Source: Cylicocyclus nassatus
Lineage: Eukaryota; Nematoda; Chromadorea; Rhabditida; Strongylidae
DNA: 64,000 nucleotides
NCBI GenBank assembly: GCA_958299035.1
Contig: CATQJL010000316.1
Coordinates: 31,313,441 to 31,377,440 of the forward strand
Direction of reading: 5' to 3'
A program made the position numbers and the translations under genes. Below, one piece after another: positions 12,176 through 23,796 of this stretch (position 1 is its first letter; the number at the start of each line of letters is the position of its first letter). The notes under the pieces were generated by a model. That model was not told where the DNA came from. It saw nothing but the letters and a program-made list of their open reading frames with translations, and searched no databases.

Positions 12176-13154
12176 CCTTAACGAGCTCTTCAAACCATAC
12201 CTATTACATTTTCTATTTTTTCCTAACGTCTAAAAAGCATGATTTCCAAACATGATTAACTTGGTTACAAAAGTGAAAGAAGCTAGTTTTTTGGTTTTCA
12301 TGACAAAGTAATACTCCACATCAGTCTATGGTAGAAATTGGACTTCATACCGCTTTTAAATAATGGATTAAGTAGTGCTGCAAGAATGTTAGTTCCCGTT
12401 TTCTACGAGTGCTTCAACTCCACCGATCACTACAAAGCCAAAACATGTTAAGGTAAGCTCAAAAACCTACTGTACAATCTTCGAGGTTTATGCTAGCGAA
12501 TCATGTAGAGCGCCTCACCCCTTAACCTGCCTTCAAAATTCAGAAATCCCTCCATTCTTGAAATGTTAAGCTCATAGCTTCTTCTTGCTAAGGTGGAAAT
12601 TTGAGCCGACTGCCCTCCTCTAGAGAATCTATGGCCCTTTCAATAAGTCCATTTTCATATCGAAATCAGCCGTCAAATTACGTGTGATTGTAAAGTGCTG
12701 TCATAGAAAATTAGGCGTACAGCTCTCCAAATTGAAAACTCTCTAGGAAGGGATATGTCCTCCAGAATGTACGCTCTGAGGTTTCGGAGGTCAAGAGGAG
12801 AAAGAAGAAGTCGTTTGAGGGTTTTTATGTGGAGGGAGAGGGGGGGGGGTCGTTCGTTTTCGAAAGACTTGTGCTTGACCTCTTTCTCATCTCTAAATAG
12901 CATGTAAACAAGTCAAGGCCGGATAAGTCCACATGGGTAAGCTCATGAGCTCATGACCTTTCACTTCGAGATGAATAGTGGTAGGGTTTTCTAAAGGATC
13001 AAAGCGGGGCTGTTCTAAATACAGGCTTGATTCTTTTCTGTGACATATTATCTGAGGAACTGGCGTTACGTGCTTGTTCATAGTTTGTTCATAGTTCGAG
13101 AACATTCTGGCAGACAATAATGAAGTACTGCAAGTGTAAATTTTAACCCTTTGC
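12176..13154. other. No gene recognised
   Basis: AT-rich sequence with a purine/G-rich stretch at ~12830-12850. No exon or repeat with visible structure. Confidence 0.35.
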
Positions 13155-13631
13155 TAACAAGGAAAAGATACTTGGTGACCGTGGCCTTTTGCAATGAGAT
13201 GTACACCAGTAGGTGCGTCTTGGAACGCTGATTCTAAATCTATGTTCATTACCTGCTCTGCGACTCACTGAACAAAGTTATGGACTTTTTTCCATATTAA
13301 TAGATTTAGGCACTCAAAATCGTCAGTATCCAGGCTTTTTAGATTCTGATGTGTTGGTTACAGTTTTTCTGAACTTAACGTGAAGCTTTGCTTTATCGTA
13401 CACTCTTTTCTGATGCGTAAGCGAACATTCTAACGATATTGGTGAATCCTGCATCAAAAACAGTGCAAATTTTAGCGACAAGAAAAGTTCATAGCATTTT
13501 TCGGAAGGGCGCACAGCAGATAATGAAAACAGATTTGGAATCAGCGCTTTAAGATGCATTTAATGGTATTGGTATATTATGGTATGTTTCATTTTGAAAG
13601 GCCACGATCACCAACTATCCTTTCCTTGTAA
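13155..13631. repeat. ACAAGG hairpin MITE, copy B
   Basis: Begins TAACAAGGAAAAGATACTTG and ends TATCCTTTCCTTGTAAG, with inverted GTGGCCTTTT/AAAGGCCAC blocks and the GCTGATTCTAAATCTATG and AATCAGCGCTT blocks seen in copies A, C and D. The interior diverges from the other copies. Confidence 0.75.
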
Positions 13632-15540
13632 GACATCCGGTACTTCAGCGGTGAGACCCAGAGAACAGAAAGGCGTTTGTCTCTTTCGGCGCATTCAACA
13701 ACGATTAGGCAAACTCTTTCGCACAATTATCAATCACATAAACACAAGTTTCGTCTGCAAGTATAACAAAAGTCCAGAATGGCATGCTGCGAGACGTCTT
13801 CTAATTCATTTTCTAACCTATCTTCATTGCTAAATTTAGACAAAAATTTAAATGAAAACTGACACACTGGATAGCCTAAATTTCACAAGCGTACAGAAAC
13901 CCGGACGTCTCACATTAAATCATATTGGGTCGGTGCAAAACTTTTGTCAGTTTTTTTGAGCGCAACGGTGAATAAGGTATAAAAGAATAAATAGACACTT
14001 TGAACTGTATCTGATGCAATACTTCTTCGTCTTTCTAGATGATGAGATTCGTTAAGAGAGTGACGAGATAAACGCTGGAACTTAGAACCATTCGTTTCTT
14101 TTCAACATCTCAGACTTCCGCTTATTTTCTGAATTTTTATCTGAGCATCTTTAGAGAGCTTCAACAACAAGCAGGTAGACGCAAACCTTTTGACCATTTG
14201 AGCAAATTGTTTGTCGATCTGTAGCTTGCCTTTCAGAATTTCTAAAATCTACTTTTTGAAGTAGTCAAGCTTTATATTCGGTCTACTGTAACCTCGTAGA
14301 ACATAAAATGGTTAACAGTTCAGGCACTATTCGATACAATCTTTTTCTTTTCTTTGTTATGTTACTCTTTTCTTGAAAAGACAAGCGAAATTCGAGAGTA
14401 AACGCATATTTCTCCATTTTATGAGTGCGCACTGACCTGCGTAATTTTCGTATTTCGAAGCGAAATAGCTTATTTGTTTAGTAAAGTTAGTAATAGAAAT
14501 AATAAAGTGTCAAAACCTCAGGTTATGAAATTCTTGCGGTGTTTTACCATATAGATTATGGGATCCTTTCAAAATTTGAAACTTGGGAAGCAAAATGTAA
14601 AAGAGCAGCTGTAAAAAAAAGAAGAAAAAATATTTTCATTTGGCAACAGGTTTGCCCCACCTGCTGGCTATTAATGCTCACCTAAATGCTTCAGATAAAA
14701 GTTTTGGAAGTTAAGGAAAGTTAAAGGTAATGAGAGTTGAAAGTGACGATTGTCTTAGCACTCTCTCAACAAATCATACTGAGAATGCAACAATTGGAAA
14801 GAGGAATGAATTCTGCATCGGGCACAGCTCAAGGTGTTATTTATCTTTATTCCACCGTGTTTGCCGGTAGATTCAAAAAACCGACCAAACTCATAACTGA
14901 CCTAACAGAATTTCCAAAACTGGCAAAACGACTTTTTCCAAAATGATGCATCTCGCCTTTGATACAAAATGACCAGTGATTTATTGCACATCGTCTTCTT
15001 TACAAAGGTTTGGTAAATGCAAAAATGACTAAGACAGCTCGGTGACTGATTTTTCCAAGACAGTCTGTTATACATGTTGGATTTTTTTTCCTTCAAGTAA
15101 CACTGAACGATAGCTTCCAGCGTATATAAGAAGTGATGGAGCCTTCGCTTACACAAAGGTTTCCTCTTTATTACAACTTGATTTGGTATCTATTTTGCTA
15201 ATCGAACTGTCTTGGCTTTTACTGGACAGGAGCGCTGTAAAATGGGCTCGATTTCCGGATTCTTTACTTACGACCTAAACACGTGCACATTTTCATGACT
15301 GTTTCATACCGAGCATGTAATTGTGATTTGTTCATAGTGCTTGCTGGCTCACGTTAGATCTGTTTCATTAAGTTGAAAGAATCATAGCATTCGAATATGG
15401 ACAGAAAGTTCAAAGTTCTAGTTCGAGCCAAAATCTCCAATGTGCATTTGGCCGCAGCCAAGAAGCTTTATATTTTGCTTTCTTCTCTGGAATACACAGC
15501 TTGACACCAATACTCAGTTTACTGCCCACTCTTAACTTCA
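13632..15540. other. No gene recognised; possible solo mariner end
   Basis: About 1.9 kb of AT-rich sequence. TTGGGTCGGTGCAAAACTTT (near 13926) resembles the canonical mariner terminal repeat (TTRGGTNGGTGCAAAA), but no inverse partner or transposase is seen. Confidence 0.4.
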
Positions 15541-15933
15541 ATGATTTGTAATTTCGATTCGAGTGCCAAATTGTTCCTCGTTCAATCTTCAGAGTTTGAA
15601 AGATACCTTGTTAAAGAGATGAACGTAACATCGTTTGGTTGTAACTTTAGGTTTCACGTAGGATACCCTTGTAACTCTAGTATGATTTCTGCGACGCCTT
15701 GCTCCTTTTACACCACATATTTTCTTGTCGCTTCTATTATAGGTTTCTGTGAGGATGTGAGTTGTACATGTTCTCGGTTGCTTATTCTCATAAACTTTAC
15801 GGTAGGCTCATTAGGTTTACTACAGAATCAATGCAGGGATAGAGATGCAAAAATGATAGATCGAAATGTAAAGGCCGCAGATTTTAAGTTTTTCTCCATT
15901 AAGTGCTTAGGAAACATACTTATTTTTAACTAA
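15541..15933 (+). other. Unassigned 130-codon open frame
   Basis: The longest open frame in the first 18 kb outside repeats. The predicted product is Cys-rich and has a hydrophobic stretch (FYTTYFLVASIIGF). A possible splice donor (GAT|GTGAGT) lies near 15757, so it could be an exon, but I see no matching acceptor or neighbouring exons and recognise no family. Chance is a real alternative. Confidence 0.2.
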
Positions 15934-16441
15934 TATACATGTTTTCATCGCATATGCTCAAATTTACCGTCAGTAGAATATAACAATTGTGCTTTGTGCA
16001 TTTTGGCTCTCATTTAGCGATAAAGGCGTTGGAAAAGCTTGAACATAGAAAGAAAGCAATATATTGATTTAACGAATTTAAAATTGATGCTTGCAGCCCA
16101 TAGCAATGTTGGCAATCATTGTTTATGATTTTTGTTGACTTCACAAGCCCGAGTTGCCCCGTTGTAGAAAATCTAACATAAGTACTAATAAGTTGTAAAA
16201 TTGTGAGTCATAAAATAGGTAAGTGCTATAAATCTATATCTGATGAACCTTTACTTCGATGGCTTTTTTACTGTTTTGAAGTAGAAATCAATAATCCAGT
16301 AGTCATTATAGCAGTTTCAGTTTGAATCACAAATTTTGGAACACTGCCACAAAGTGCTAATCTCCTTTTGTGTGGTAACAAAAAATAAGGTGCTAAGAAG
16401 TCGTTGAAGTTGAAAAATCTTCATCCAATCGCAAATCTTCA
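15934..16441. other. No gene recognised
   Basis: AT-rich intergenic DNA with no visible structure. Confidence 0.35.
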
Positions 16442-16610
16442 TATAGGCCGTCCGCGCAGGGCGCGGAGAGTGCGCAGGATGTGTACAGAGTGTCATTCCC
16501 CTTTCCTCCTGCACTCTCGCTGCTTGTTTTCTCTGCGTCTCTTCCAATCAGAAACTCTCTTTAATGGACGAAACAGCGTTGCTCTTCGAACATGGCGCGG
16601 ACGGCCTATA
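16442..16610. repeat. 169-bp GC-rich MITE
   Basis: Inverted ends TATAGGCCGTCCGCGC (16442-16457) and GCGCGGACGGCCTATA (16595-16610) match over 16 bp. The interior is locally GC-rich against AT-rich flanks. Confidence 0.72.
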
Positions 16611-16766
16611 AGAGCGAAGGAACTTTCCTTACATTGGCATTGAAGACAAGGGCGCGACGGTTCTTTCATGCATGGATGTGCAATGTCCTATCGCACTTTA
16701 GATTACGGTAGGAAGTCAGTTTTCAAAAGGTATTCAGAATGCTCACAATTAAATGGGTATTATTTT

Positions 16767-16985
16767 TACAGTCGGGTAGATTCAGCGGTAAATATAGTGT
16801 GCTTGCACAGAAGGTGAAATGCGGTGAAAATTGCGCGTGAACTAGTAGCCACACCAGTCTGCGGGTACCTTGCGCGCGCAATGGGCCGGCGTCACAGTCG
16901 AAGCTATTTCTTCACGCGCAAATTTTACCGCATTTCACCTTCTGTGCAAGCACACTATATTTACCGCTAAATCTACTCGACTGTA
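16767..16985. repeat. ~219-bp MITE with ~75-bp arms
   Basis: TACAGTCGGGTAGATTCAGC opens the left arm; the right arm is a near-perfect complement ending CTACTCGACTGTA. The GGTAAATATAGTGTGCTTGC block is present in both arms. Outer TA at both ends suggests TA duplication and a Tc1/mariner-type mobiliser. The centre includes a GCGCGCGCAATGGGCCGG segment. Confidence 0.85.
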
Positions 16986-17446
16986 CATTTGTTATTGAAG
17001 GCGCGCTGCAGGGATACGGTAGGAGCAAGACAAGACTTTGAGTTCGCATCTAAAATTTTCCCAAAGATAACAGCAGGTGCTCTGTGCAAGAAAAATATCC
17101 TTTGTCTTTCAAATTCAATAATGTGGCGTGTGCTAATGATTACCACCAGAGCCGCTAGTGATGTCTGCAAGCAATTTGCAGCTTCCAACAGCTTATGCGA
17201 TTTTGCAAACACAAAACCTCTTCACTTTTCAAAGACGAAGAACGACTTCAGAAATCTTTATCATTTTTCTAAAGTTGCCTAGTTTTGCCCCGTATCCAAT
17301 TCCAATCTTAACACTTGTTTGGGTAAAGCTAGTTACAGTACAAGGTATCAAAAGCCATGAAAGATGGAAAGAAAAAGCTGATACTTGAAGACCAAGCAAA
17401 AAAATGAGCGCCAGGCTGCTAATATCATGCTGAGGTGTAACACCTA

Positions 17447-17996
17447 TTAACACGTTTCGGACCGCGAAATCGCGCGCGGCGAAAAAGAGGGTACTTTCAG
17501 CCGTTAGCCAACAGAGGGACCTTAGTTCGTTTACTGTGTGCTACATCAGTAATCAGCATGTCAGATGAGCTCTATACCCAAAGTTCTGAGTGAATTCGAG
17601 GTGTCTGAATTTTGTCGCCTGAGAAGGACTTCAGTGCTTTCCTGAAAGATAGGAACAAGAACTCAGTTTCTAATTGTATCCAAAAGTATCTATGTTGTAC
17701 ACCATACACATCATCATTGGAACTATGGTTTTTCTCTTTGAATTCGAAGCAAAGAAAAGTTGCGACGTCGCACGCGTCGTTCGCGATGCCGCGCTTTGTT
17801 GCAACTGTTGTTCGAATTGTCCTCATATCTTCTAAATAAATATCGGCGGCACAGCCCTACAGAGTTATTTGAAAAGGAGAAGCTTAGGACTTTGACTTGA
17901 TAATCTTGGACAAAAAGAAAACCTCCTATAAACACTAAAAAGATCCTTGAAAGGCTCGTGCTGCACCATGTGCAGCACCGGTCCGAAACGTGTTAA
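17447..17996. mobile_element. ~550-bp TTAA-bounded element, piggyBac-like MITE
   Basis: Ends are TTAACACGTTTCGGACCG on the left (17447) and CGGTCCGAAACGTGTTAA on the right (to 17996): perfect 18-nt inverted repeats with TTAA at each outer edge. TTAA duplication is the hallmark of piggyBac-type transposition; that assignment is an inference, since no transposase is encoded. Confidence 0.6.
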
Positions 17997-18384
17997 AGCA
18001 ACTTTTACAACCTCGAATTCAAACAAAGGTGAAAAGAAAACAAAAGTTTGAACGATCTTCATGCTAAAAGGGAGATAGCTGATGGTTCTCCACTACGAAG
18101 AACTCAAAAATCCTAGTTCTTTATGAACGGGCCTAGATTCTTTGTGCGTCTCATACCACTAACCCGAAAACCGTAATCTACTACTCTTCAACACGTGGTC
18201 ATATCGCCTCTCCCTATAGGTATAAGGTCACATGGGTTTTCTTAGACTTTTCACAATTTTGCCAGCAAATATCAGGTTGGTGTGAGAGTCTTGTCAATTT
18301 CTTATCCCTCTTGCATGTCCACAAATGTAAGCTCAACAAAACTTTGAACAGCACTTATGAAAAATCTTTTTTCTTCTTTCAGCT

Positions 18385-18465
18385 ATGTTCAATGCGATTC
18401 CGATGCGTGCGAGAGAGCTGAGATGATCGTCGCCAAAGTTCATAACACTTATTCTTACCATGTTT
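18385..18465 (+). other. Weak candidate terminal exon
   Basis: A strong acceptor (TTCTTCTTTCAG, ending ~18381) precedes 27 open codons including QCDSDACERAEMIVAKVHN and a TAA. I found no upstream exon that connects to it and recognise no family. Included only because acceptor and reading frame coincide. Confidence 0.15.
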
Positions 18466-18723
18466 AACTTGTTTAACTTTTCTAAAATTTACTCAAGGTT
18501 TTTGAAGGTGCCTGATAGCCAATTAAGAGGGCAAGCCTCTTGCAGCTTGTTTTCTCAAATCTTTGACATGATATAGATTAGATAGTGAGTTGCAAATGTG
18601 CGCATATTGCTTGATTATTGATAGCAAAAAAAGAAATACTACGCGCATTTTGCGAATGTTGGTCAGAACAGAGGTTTTATTGGGCAAAGCCGTCCGCAGC
18701 CTTACACACATCAAACCGAGATC

Positions 18724-19208
18724 TAACAAGGAAAATGTATTTAGTCGAAGTGGCCTTTTCATATGAGAACCATACTGCTTTGAAGAGCATTAGGCGGTGA
18801 TTCCAAATCTGCCTTCCAAATCTGCTCACAATCAGCGCCTCTCGACGCCGAGTTATGAGTGTTTTTCAGGCGAAAAAATTGAACGCAACTTCAACAAAAT
18901 CGCCCAAATTTGCTCAAATGGTCCAGTGTCAAGTGTCAGAGCCGTTCATGCAATGGATACATTTTGTCTAATATGTTAATACTCAATATTGCTTTATATG
19001 AGCGCTGGAAAGATTGTATTGATTGATTAGACAATCGATTTTACCTAATTTTGCATTTATTTTTCGCTCTTAAAAACGGCCATAACTCGGCGTCCAGAGG
19101 CGCTGAGCAGATTTGGAAGGCAGATTTTGAATCACCGCTCAATGCTCTTCAGAGCAGTATGGGTCTCATCTGGAAAGGCCACTTCGACCAAACACACTTT
19201 CCTTGTAA
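18724..19208. repeat. ACAAGG hairpin MITE, copy C
   Basis: Begins TAACAAGGAAAATGTATTTA and ends ACACACTTTCCTTGTAAG. The arms contain GTCGAAGTGGCCTTTTC, CTTTGAAGAGCATTAGGCGG and CGCCGAGTTATGAG with complements in the right arm. It is closest to copy D at 60.1 kb: both share the CTCTGGACGC-type block and the GAGCGCTGGAAAGATTG centre. Confidence 0.85.
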
Positions 19209-19495
19209 GAATTTTAAACAATAACTATCTATCTTTATAGATATTGGCATGAAGCGTTTGATTTTGGCTACGAACTGCTTCATTCTTGAGCCTCATTAGA
19301 TAACTAGCTGGGATACCCGGCTTCTTCCGGCTCGACTACACTTAGGTTTCAGAAGAAAGAACGACTTCGTGTTTTTCGGATAGAGGGATAGAGGAATACA
19401 ACTTTGGTTTCTTAGTTTCTGCCGTTTCGTTCCTACCCTTAGATGGCTTGGCTGATTAGGTCCTAGGTTTTTCGCGGAACTCATCAGTAAGGCTC

Positions 19496-19672
19496 CCGCC
19501 AGAGTGCCGAAGCCACGCCAGCGCTGCGCCGGTGCCGAGCCAGCGCCGAGATCAATACTCAGTGCATCTGCCTGGCTGAGAACTAGGTCAGCTAGCCCCG
19601 CCCCAACGAAATACACGTGTATCGATCGAAATACTGGCTCGGCGCTGGCGTGGCTTCGGCACTCTGGCGGGG
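19496..19672. repeat. 177-bp GC-rich MITE
   Basis: CCGCCAGAGTGCCGAAGCCA starts the left arm and the complement TGGCTTCGGCACTCTGGCGG closes the right; arms extend through GCGCTGGCTCGGC-type blocks, about 40 bp each. Open frames over this region on both strands are by-products of the hairpin. Confidence 0.8.
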
Positions 19673-19787
19673 GCCTAAAGAAGGAAGCTCGACTGGATCT
19701 ATTCAGTTCCTTGTTTGTCCCATCCACCTTCCTAACCGCCGCTGTCCACCGGTAAACTTTTTTAGGTTTTCTGTCTTGCCAATTTTT

Positions 19788-20090
19788 TTATTTTACTTAC
19801 TTTCTTAGGTACTCAGATGGCCCGGCTTTACGTGACGTGCGGGCCCCAGCTCAGAAGTTTCCATTTTTCCCTGTCCCTCGCTTCAGGACATCCACGATCT
19901 TCTTGGCTGACGTCGGTGGCTGCGTCCACGAATTCCATGTGCAAAAATCGTATCCAGCTGATTTCTCAGCTGGTCCATCCTTTCCACGAACACGTCTGCC
20001 CATCTTGTTGGAGGTCTTCCTCGGGGACGTTTTGCTTCGCGAGGAATCCAATCCAATGTTCTTAGTGTCCATCTGTCATCTGTTCTTCTT
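19788..20090 (-). mobile_element. RTE-type retrotransposon, truncated 3' end
   Basis: Minus-strand reading gives RRTDDRWTLRTLDWIPREAK and RPPTRWADVFVERMDQLRNQ, the C-terminal tail found after RT in the element at 29.2-31.6 kb, followed by the same 3' UTR (GAGCTGGGGCCCGCACGTCA) and a TAAG-type tail. The 5' side stops abruptly at Helitron-derived sequence, as expected for a 5'-truncated insertion. Confidence 0.85.
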
Positions 20091-20106
20091 GTCAGACTCC
20101 CAAGCC

Positions 20107-20395
20107 TCGCGCACGCCAATTACAATTGTCCATGCAAGAAAGAGGGTGTTTTTGAGTCTACTCCCACTGTTTTGTTTTTTATTTTATGTTTTTCAATTTC
20201 TTTGGATTTTCCAGTTTGGCCTGCAACAGACAAATACTGTACTATACTACAGCATGCAACTCTGACAGCGCACGTTAGCTGTGTTTCCTTCGGGTGCATA
20301 TATGTACAGGTTCGCCGGACTCCCCCTCACGCACGCCAATTACAACTGTTCATGCAAGAAAGAGGGTGTTTCTAAGTCTACTTCCACTATTCTTA
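20107..20395. repeat. ~60-bp direct duplication of Helitron C-terminal segment
   Basis: CACGCCAATTACAA.TGT.CATGCAAGAAAGAGGGTGTTT occurs at ~20112-20165 and again at ~20335-20390, differing at a handful of positions, with about 165 bp between. The RTE fragment abuts the outer copy. Confidence 0.7.
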
Positions 20396-21500
20396 GAGAC
20401 TGCCCTTGCGCTTTGTTGATCATCAAAGTGAGTGCAAGCCTTACCGGAAACTTCAGTCGCTTGAAGTCGAAGGGCATATCGGAGGAATTCAAAGGGATTT
20501 TTGGAATAAAAGCGGCCTCACTTTTGAACTTCCCCACCAATATGGTCGCCTTTATGACGTTTGGCATGAGATTTATGATACAAAGTCTCGTACCATTCAC
20601 AACTTTGGTGGAACGATGTTACGAAGGAGCATGATCGGCAAACCAACCTTTAGAACAAGTCTGAGAGGAGGTATCCCAAGGCTCGAATGAATTCAAGAAC
20701 TCATTGGGAAAGTAAACATCCTGTTCACGCTAAACCCTCGTATCAATTGAAGTGTATGTTGACACTGGTCCAGAAAGGCTGTTTAGTATTTCAGCATTGA
20801 TAGAATTCAATTGCTCATTTTTGGGTGCTAGAAATGCTCTTTCGCAGATCCACTCTCCATTGTTGAATTTGGTAGCAATGCGTTTCGATCAGTTCCTCAA
20901 TCGACTGAAAAATGTTGGAAAAACCTGGCGGGAAGGTAATCATGCCAGAATTTGGATCAAATGGAATTCTGCCTTCGCCAAGGTGCAACAGTTGCTGCGC
21001 AAAGCTTCTGGTAGTCTCTCGCCAAGGAGGTGAACTGGCATGTTCGTTTTCTCCAGATATGAGAAACTTTGAGGCAAGCAATTATGCTGGAGTTGGCCGC
21101 GCGGAATCACTGACAGGGAGTTTGACGAAAGTCACCTGCCAGTAGCACCCATTAGCCTGTTGCTTCTATGTCCCGTAGTGTGTTGTCAAGGGCTTCTAGG
21201 CACTTCTTATGCGCCATGTTGCATTCACAAACTGTGAGTTTGGCTTTTTGCAGCCCCTTAGCTTTTCCCATGCCCTTGCTTATCCCGCATACAGGGTGTT
21301 CTAAATGGGCAATATCCAAGGAAACTTGAAAGCTGAATGAGCAGTTCGGCCTCTTTCTAGCAGTGTTGAGGCAATCCCTGAAAATGCCACTGTAATGCGA
21401 TTTCTCCTATTCTGCGGAGCTCTGCAAGTAGGAGATTGATGAGAAACTATTTTCCTATTCCATCTGGAGCGTCGAGAAGGAGTAGCCTACCTTTGCCACT
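20240..21500 (-). pseudogene. Helitron helicase domain (Pif1-like), broken
   Basis: Starting near 21500, the minus strand reads LLLLDAPDGIGK, a Walker A-like box with the expected GTGKT changed and a stop just after. Next are a segment with LLHLGEGRIPFDPNSG (20.8-21.1 kb), then NGTRLCIINLM, FDFKRLKFPVRLALTLMINK and AQGQSLRIVEVD (20.34-20.6 kb), and finally a tail like NLYIYAPEGNT. These are the helicase boxes of Helitron RepHel in order. The degraded Walker box and several frame changes show loss of function. Confidence 0.85.
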
Positions 21501-21699
21501 GGCAATCGTGTTCAGGAACAGCGCGGTATGCTAACTCCCGATCCTCCGTAAAAAGAGGTATGTTGAACTCTACAAATCTCGACAGTTAATCAACATCATA
21601 GGACCTCTCTCGAAGGACTCTCAAGTGGCTCTCAAGTGTTTGGCTCTCGGTCTTGGCGTCTTGGTGACGGCAAACCGAGTTCTCTAAGGGTTTGACCGG

Positions 21700-22527
21700 T
21701 CATCGACGCACACGTATCCTCAAGCACTAACAACGTGCGGTTGAATCTCGGGAGAATAGTCGATGTTGGCAGAGGATGCTACTGTGCGAATTTTCGGAGT
21801 ATGTTTTCTCAGAGCTTCCTTGACCTCTCCCAAAGTGCTCGAGGATTTGACGATTGACAGGTTGTTAAGATGATGGGGAAGAAACTCCGCAGTTGAGCGG
21901 CGAAACTTGTCACGATGCTTTCGCGAGAGTTCTGCCACTTTTGATCATCTTCGAGCAGCTTCTCTGTGGGTCTCACAGACCTGTCCATTGATGGTCCTCA
22001 ATGCTGCAACCAACTTCGGTCTTCGGATTGTATGAAGCAAAATCGGAGGTAGAAGCATTCGGCTTGGTTAGGGTGTACACAGCCTCTTACAGTACAGCCT
22101 CTTACGAGATATCCGGGAACTTCGGCATCTTTCCTTCTTCTGGCCCACTTCTTTGTTGACTTGTTCCAAGTATAACATCTTGAAACTTCTGAGTACAACA
22201 AAGTCTGTGCGAACGGATCATGTTGGCACGGAAGAAAGAATGCCGTCAAAGTTGTTTGAGGTGGTTGCGCAGCTTTTTCCCGCGCATTGTCAGCCGTGGA
22301 GTAGACGCGTTGTCCATTTTTAGAGGGACATGCAAATGGGTGACACGTGGGTAAAGTTCGTGGATTCTAAAAAACCCAGAATGCGCCAGACTGTCTCGTT
22401 GCTGCTTATGTAAATACCTGCCCGTTTGGTAACGCTCGATCTCAATAAATGGTGCATGCATTAGGTTGAACGTTGGCATGTCACTTCCTTCGTTCACATA
22501 TTTGCAGACATACTCAATCGACTTCAC
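21700..22527 (-). pseudogene. Helitron segment with two-tyrosine motif
   Basis: The minus strand at 22246-22527 reads SIEYVCKYVNEGSDMPTF, corresponding to the Rep YxxxY active-site region (both Tyr kept), then RYQTGRYLHKQQ and FFRIHELYPRVTHLHV. 21998-22249 continues with TAFFLPCQHDPFAQTLLYSE and YTWNKSTKKWARRRK. A change of frame separates the two parts. In intact Helitrons these residues nick DNA during rolling-circle transposition. Confidence 0.85.
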
Positions 22528-22710
22528 CGAATTAGAACTCTACATTGATATGTGCTCGAAACATTTTCGATAGTAAGGGAGTGTATGGCACAATTCAGCT
22601 GTTGTCTACCACTACGTCTACGGTCTGAAAATCCACCTTCAATATAACGGTGATGTGTCCTCCATCATCAAACTTTCGCCTTCTTTATAGAGGATAGCCA
22701 TCGTTCCCGT

Positions 22711-23168
22711 TTAGGTATCGCGGACTGATTGCCGAGGGTACTTTTTGGTACACTTTCTTCCTTTCATGCAAGGAACCTCGGATTCAATGGTCCGTATGAT
22801 TCTCAGGTTTTTGAGGACAACATCGGATAGAAAAGGGTTCTCTTCTGGATTGGGAAGCTCCGCCGAAATTATGTTGTCGATCTGATCTGGGCGTATTTTC
22901 TCCTTTAGCCACACTAAGATGTGGGCATGCGAAAAACCGCGCTTCTAGCACTTCAAGGTGTACATCCAACCAGTCTCCGTAGACGTAACTCTTGGTCAAA
23001 ACGTCCATAAGCTCTGTGAGCTTCTGTTTGAAGACTCTCGCCGTGATATCGTGGCGGTCAAGGCGCTTCACCAAAGAGCACTTCCACAATTCCAGTCCAC
23101 GCCGGGTTGCATGTAAATGTGATGAACAAATCAGGACGACCGTACGCTCTAACCAGAGGTGCGATGGG
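22711..23168 (-). pseudogene. Helitron Rep HUH domain, frameshifted
   Basis: From ~23165 down, successive frames give YGRPDLFITFTCNPAW, KRLDRHDITARVFKQKLTEL and HAHILVWLKEKIRPDQIDN (the HUH-type H-A-H), then ISAELPNPEENPF. All are standard Rep landmarks, but at least two frameshifts are needed to join them. Confidence 0.85.
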
Positions 23169-23285
23169 GGGACCCGAGTACCCTAAGAATGAAGGTGGTT
23201 CCAGCTACCACTACGCCAAAAGTGAAGCAGTGCCGGTCACTCACCTACCAAAAACGTCGACGTGGAGGGGGGGAAGCGTTAACGT
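23160..23285 (+). repeat. Short dispersed repeat, related to 31.70-31.86 kb
   Basis: Holds GGGGGGACCCGAGTACCCTA, AATGAAGGTGGTTCCAGCTA and GCCAAAAGTGAAG in an order that recurs on the minus strand at 31.70-31.86 kb (GGTACC, GTGAGGGTGTTCTCAGCTAC, GCCAAAAGTGAAGG). It marks the edge where Helitron coding stops. Class unknown. Confidence 0.55.
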
Positions 23286-23796
23286 CGACTGAGCCTATCC
23301 TTCCAGGTCGTTGCCGCCAGTGCGCGGAAAATAAGCAAAACAAATGCAAAAAAGATCGTTGTAAGCATATTTTTTATTTATACAAAGGCATAAATATCTA
23401 AAATAAACGTGAAAACTCAACTAAACTACCTAATTTAGTGAGTAAATTTAGTTATAACGTACTGCAAAGAAAGTAGGTCGATCAGTAGTCGCCCACAACC
23501 AGAATTTCGAATGATAAAATAACGAAAAATTGAGCGAATTTCCGCTGTTATAAATCTGGTGGCTGAAGACGTCAACAACGGCGACTTCATAGGTCTTCTT
23601 AGGAAACGCAAGTGATGTTCTACCAGATTGTGAAGAAATGAGGTCGATTTGAGGCTGTCAAAAATCAGATATTACGCCATTTTAGCTTGTTTAGTGACTG
23701 CTGACAGTTAAACTCATATAAATCCTGAATGTGAAGGTATGTGATGTTGCGACTTCACTGGTTTTGTAGAGTAAGGCTTGTCTTATCAGAGTATAT

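Noticed and set aside
19296..19727. 143-codon minus-strand open frame
   Set aside because: It spans a GC-rich hairpin MITE (19496-19672), which produces open frames on both strands; no family resemblance.
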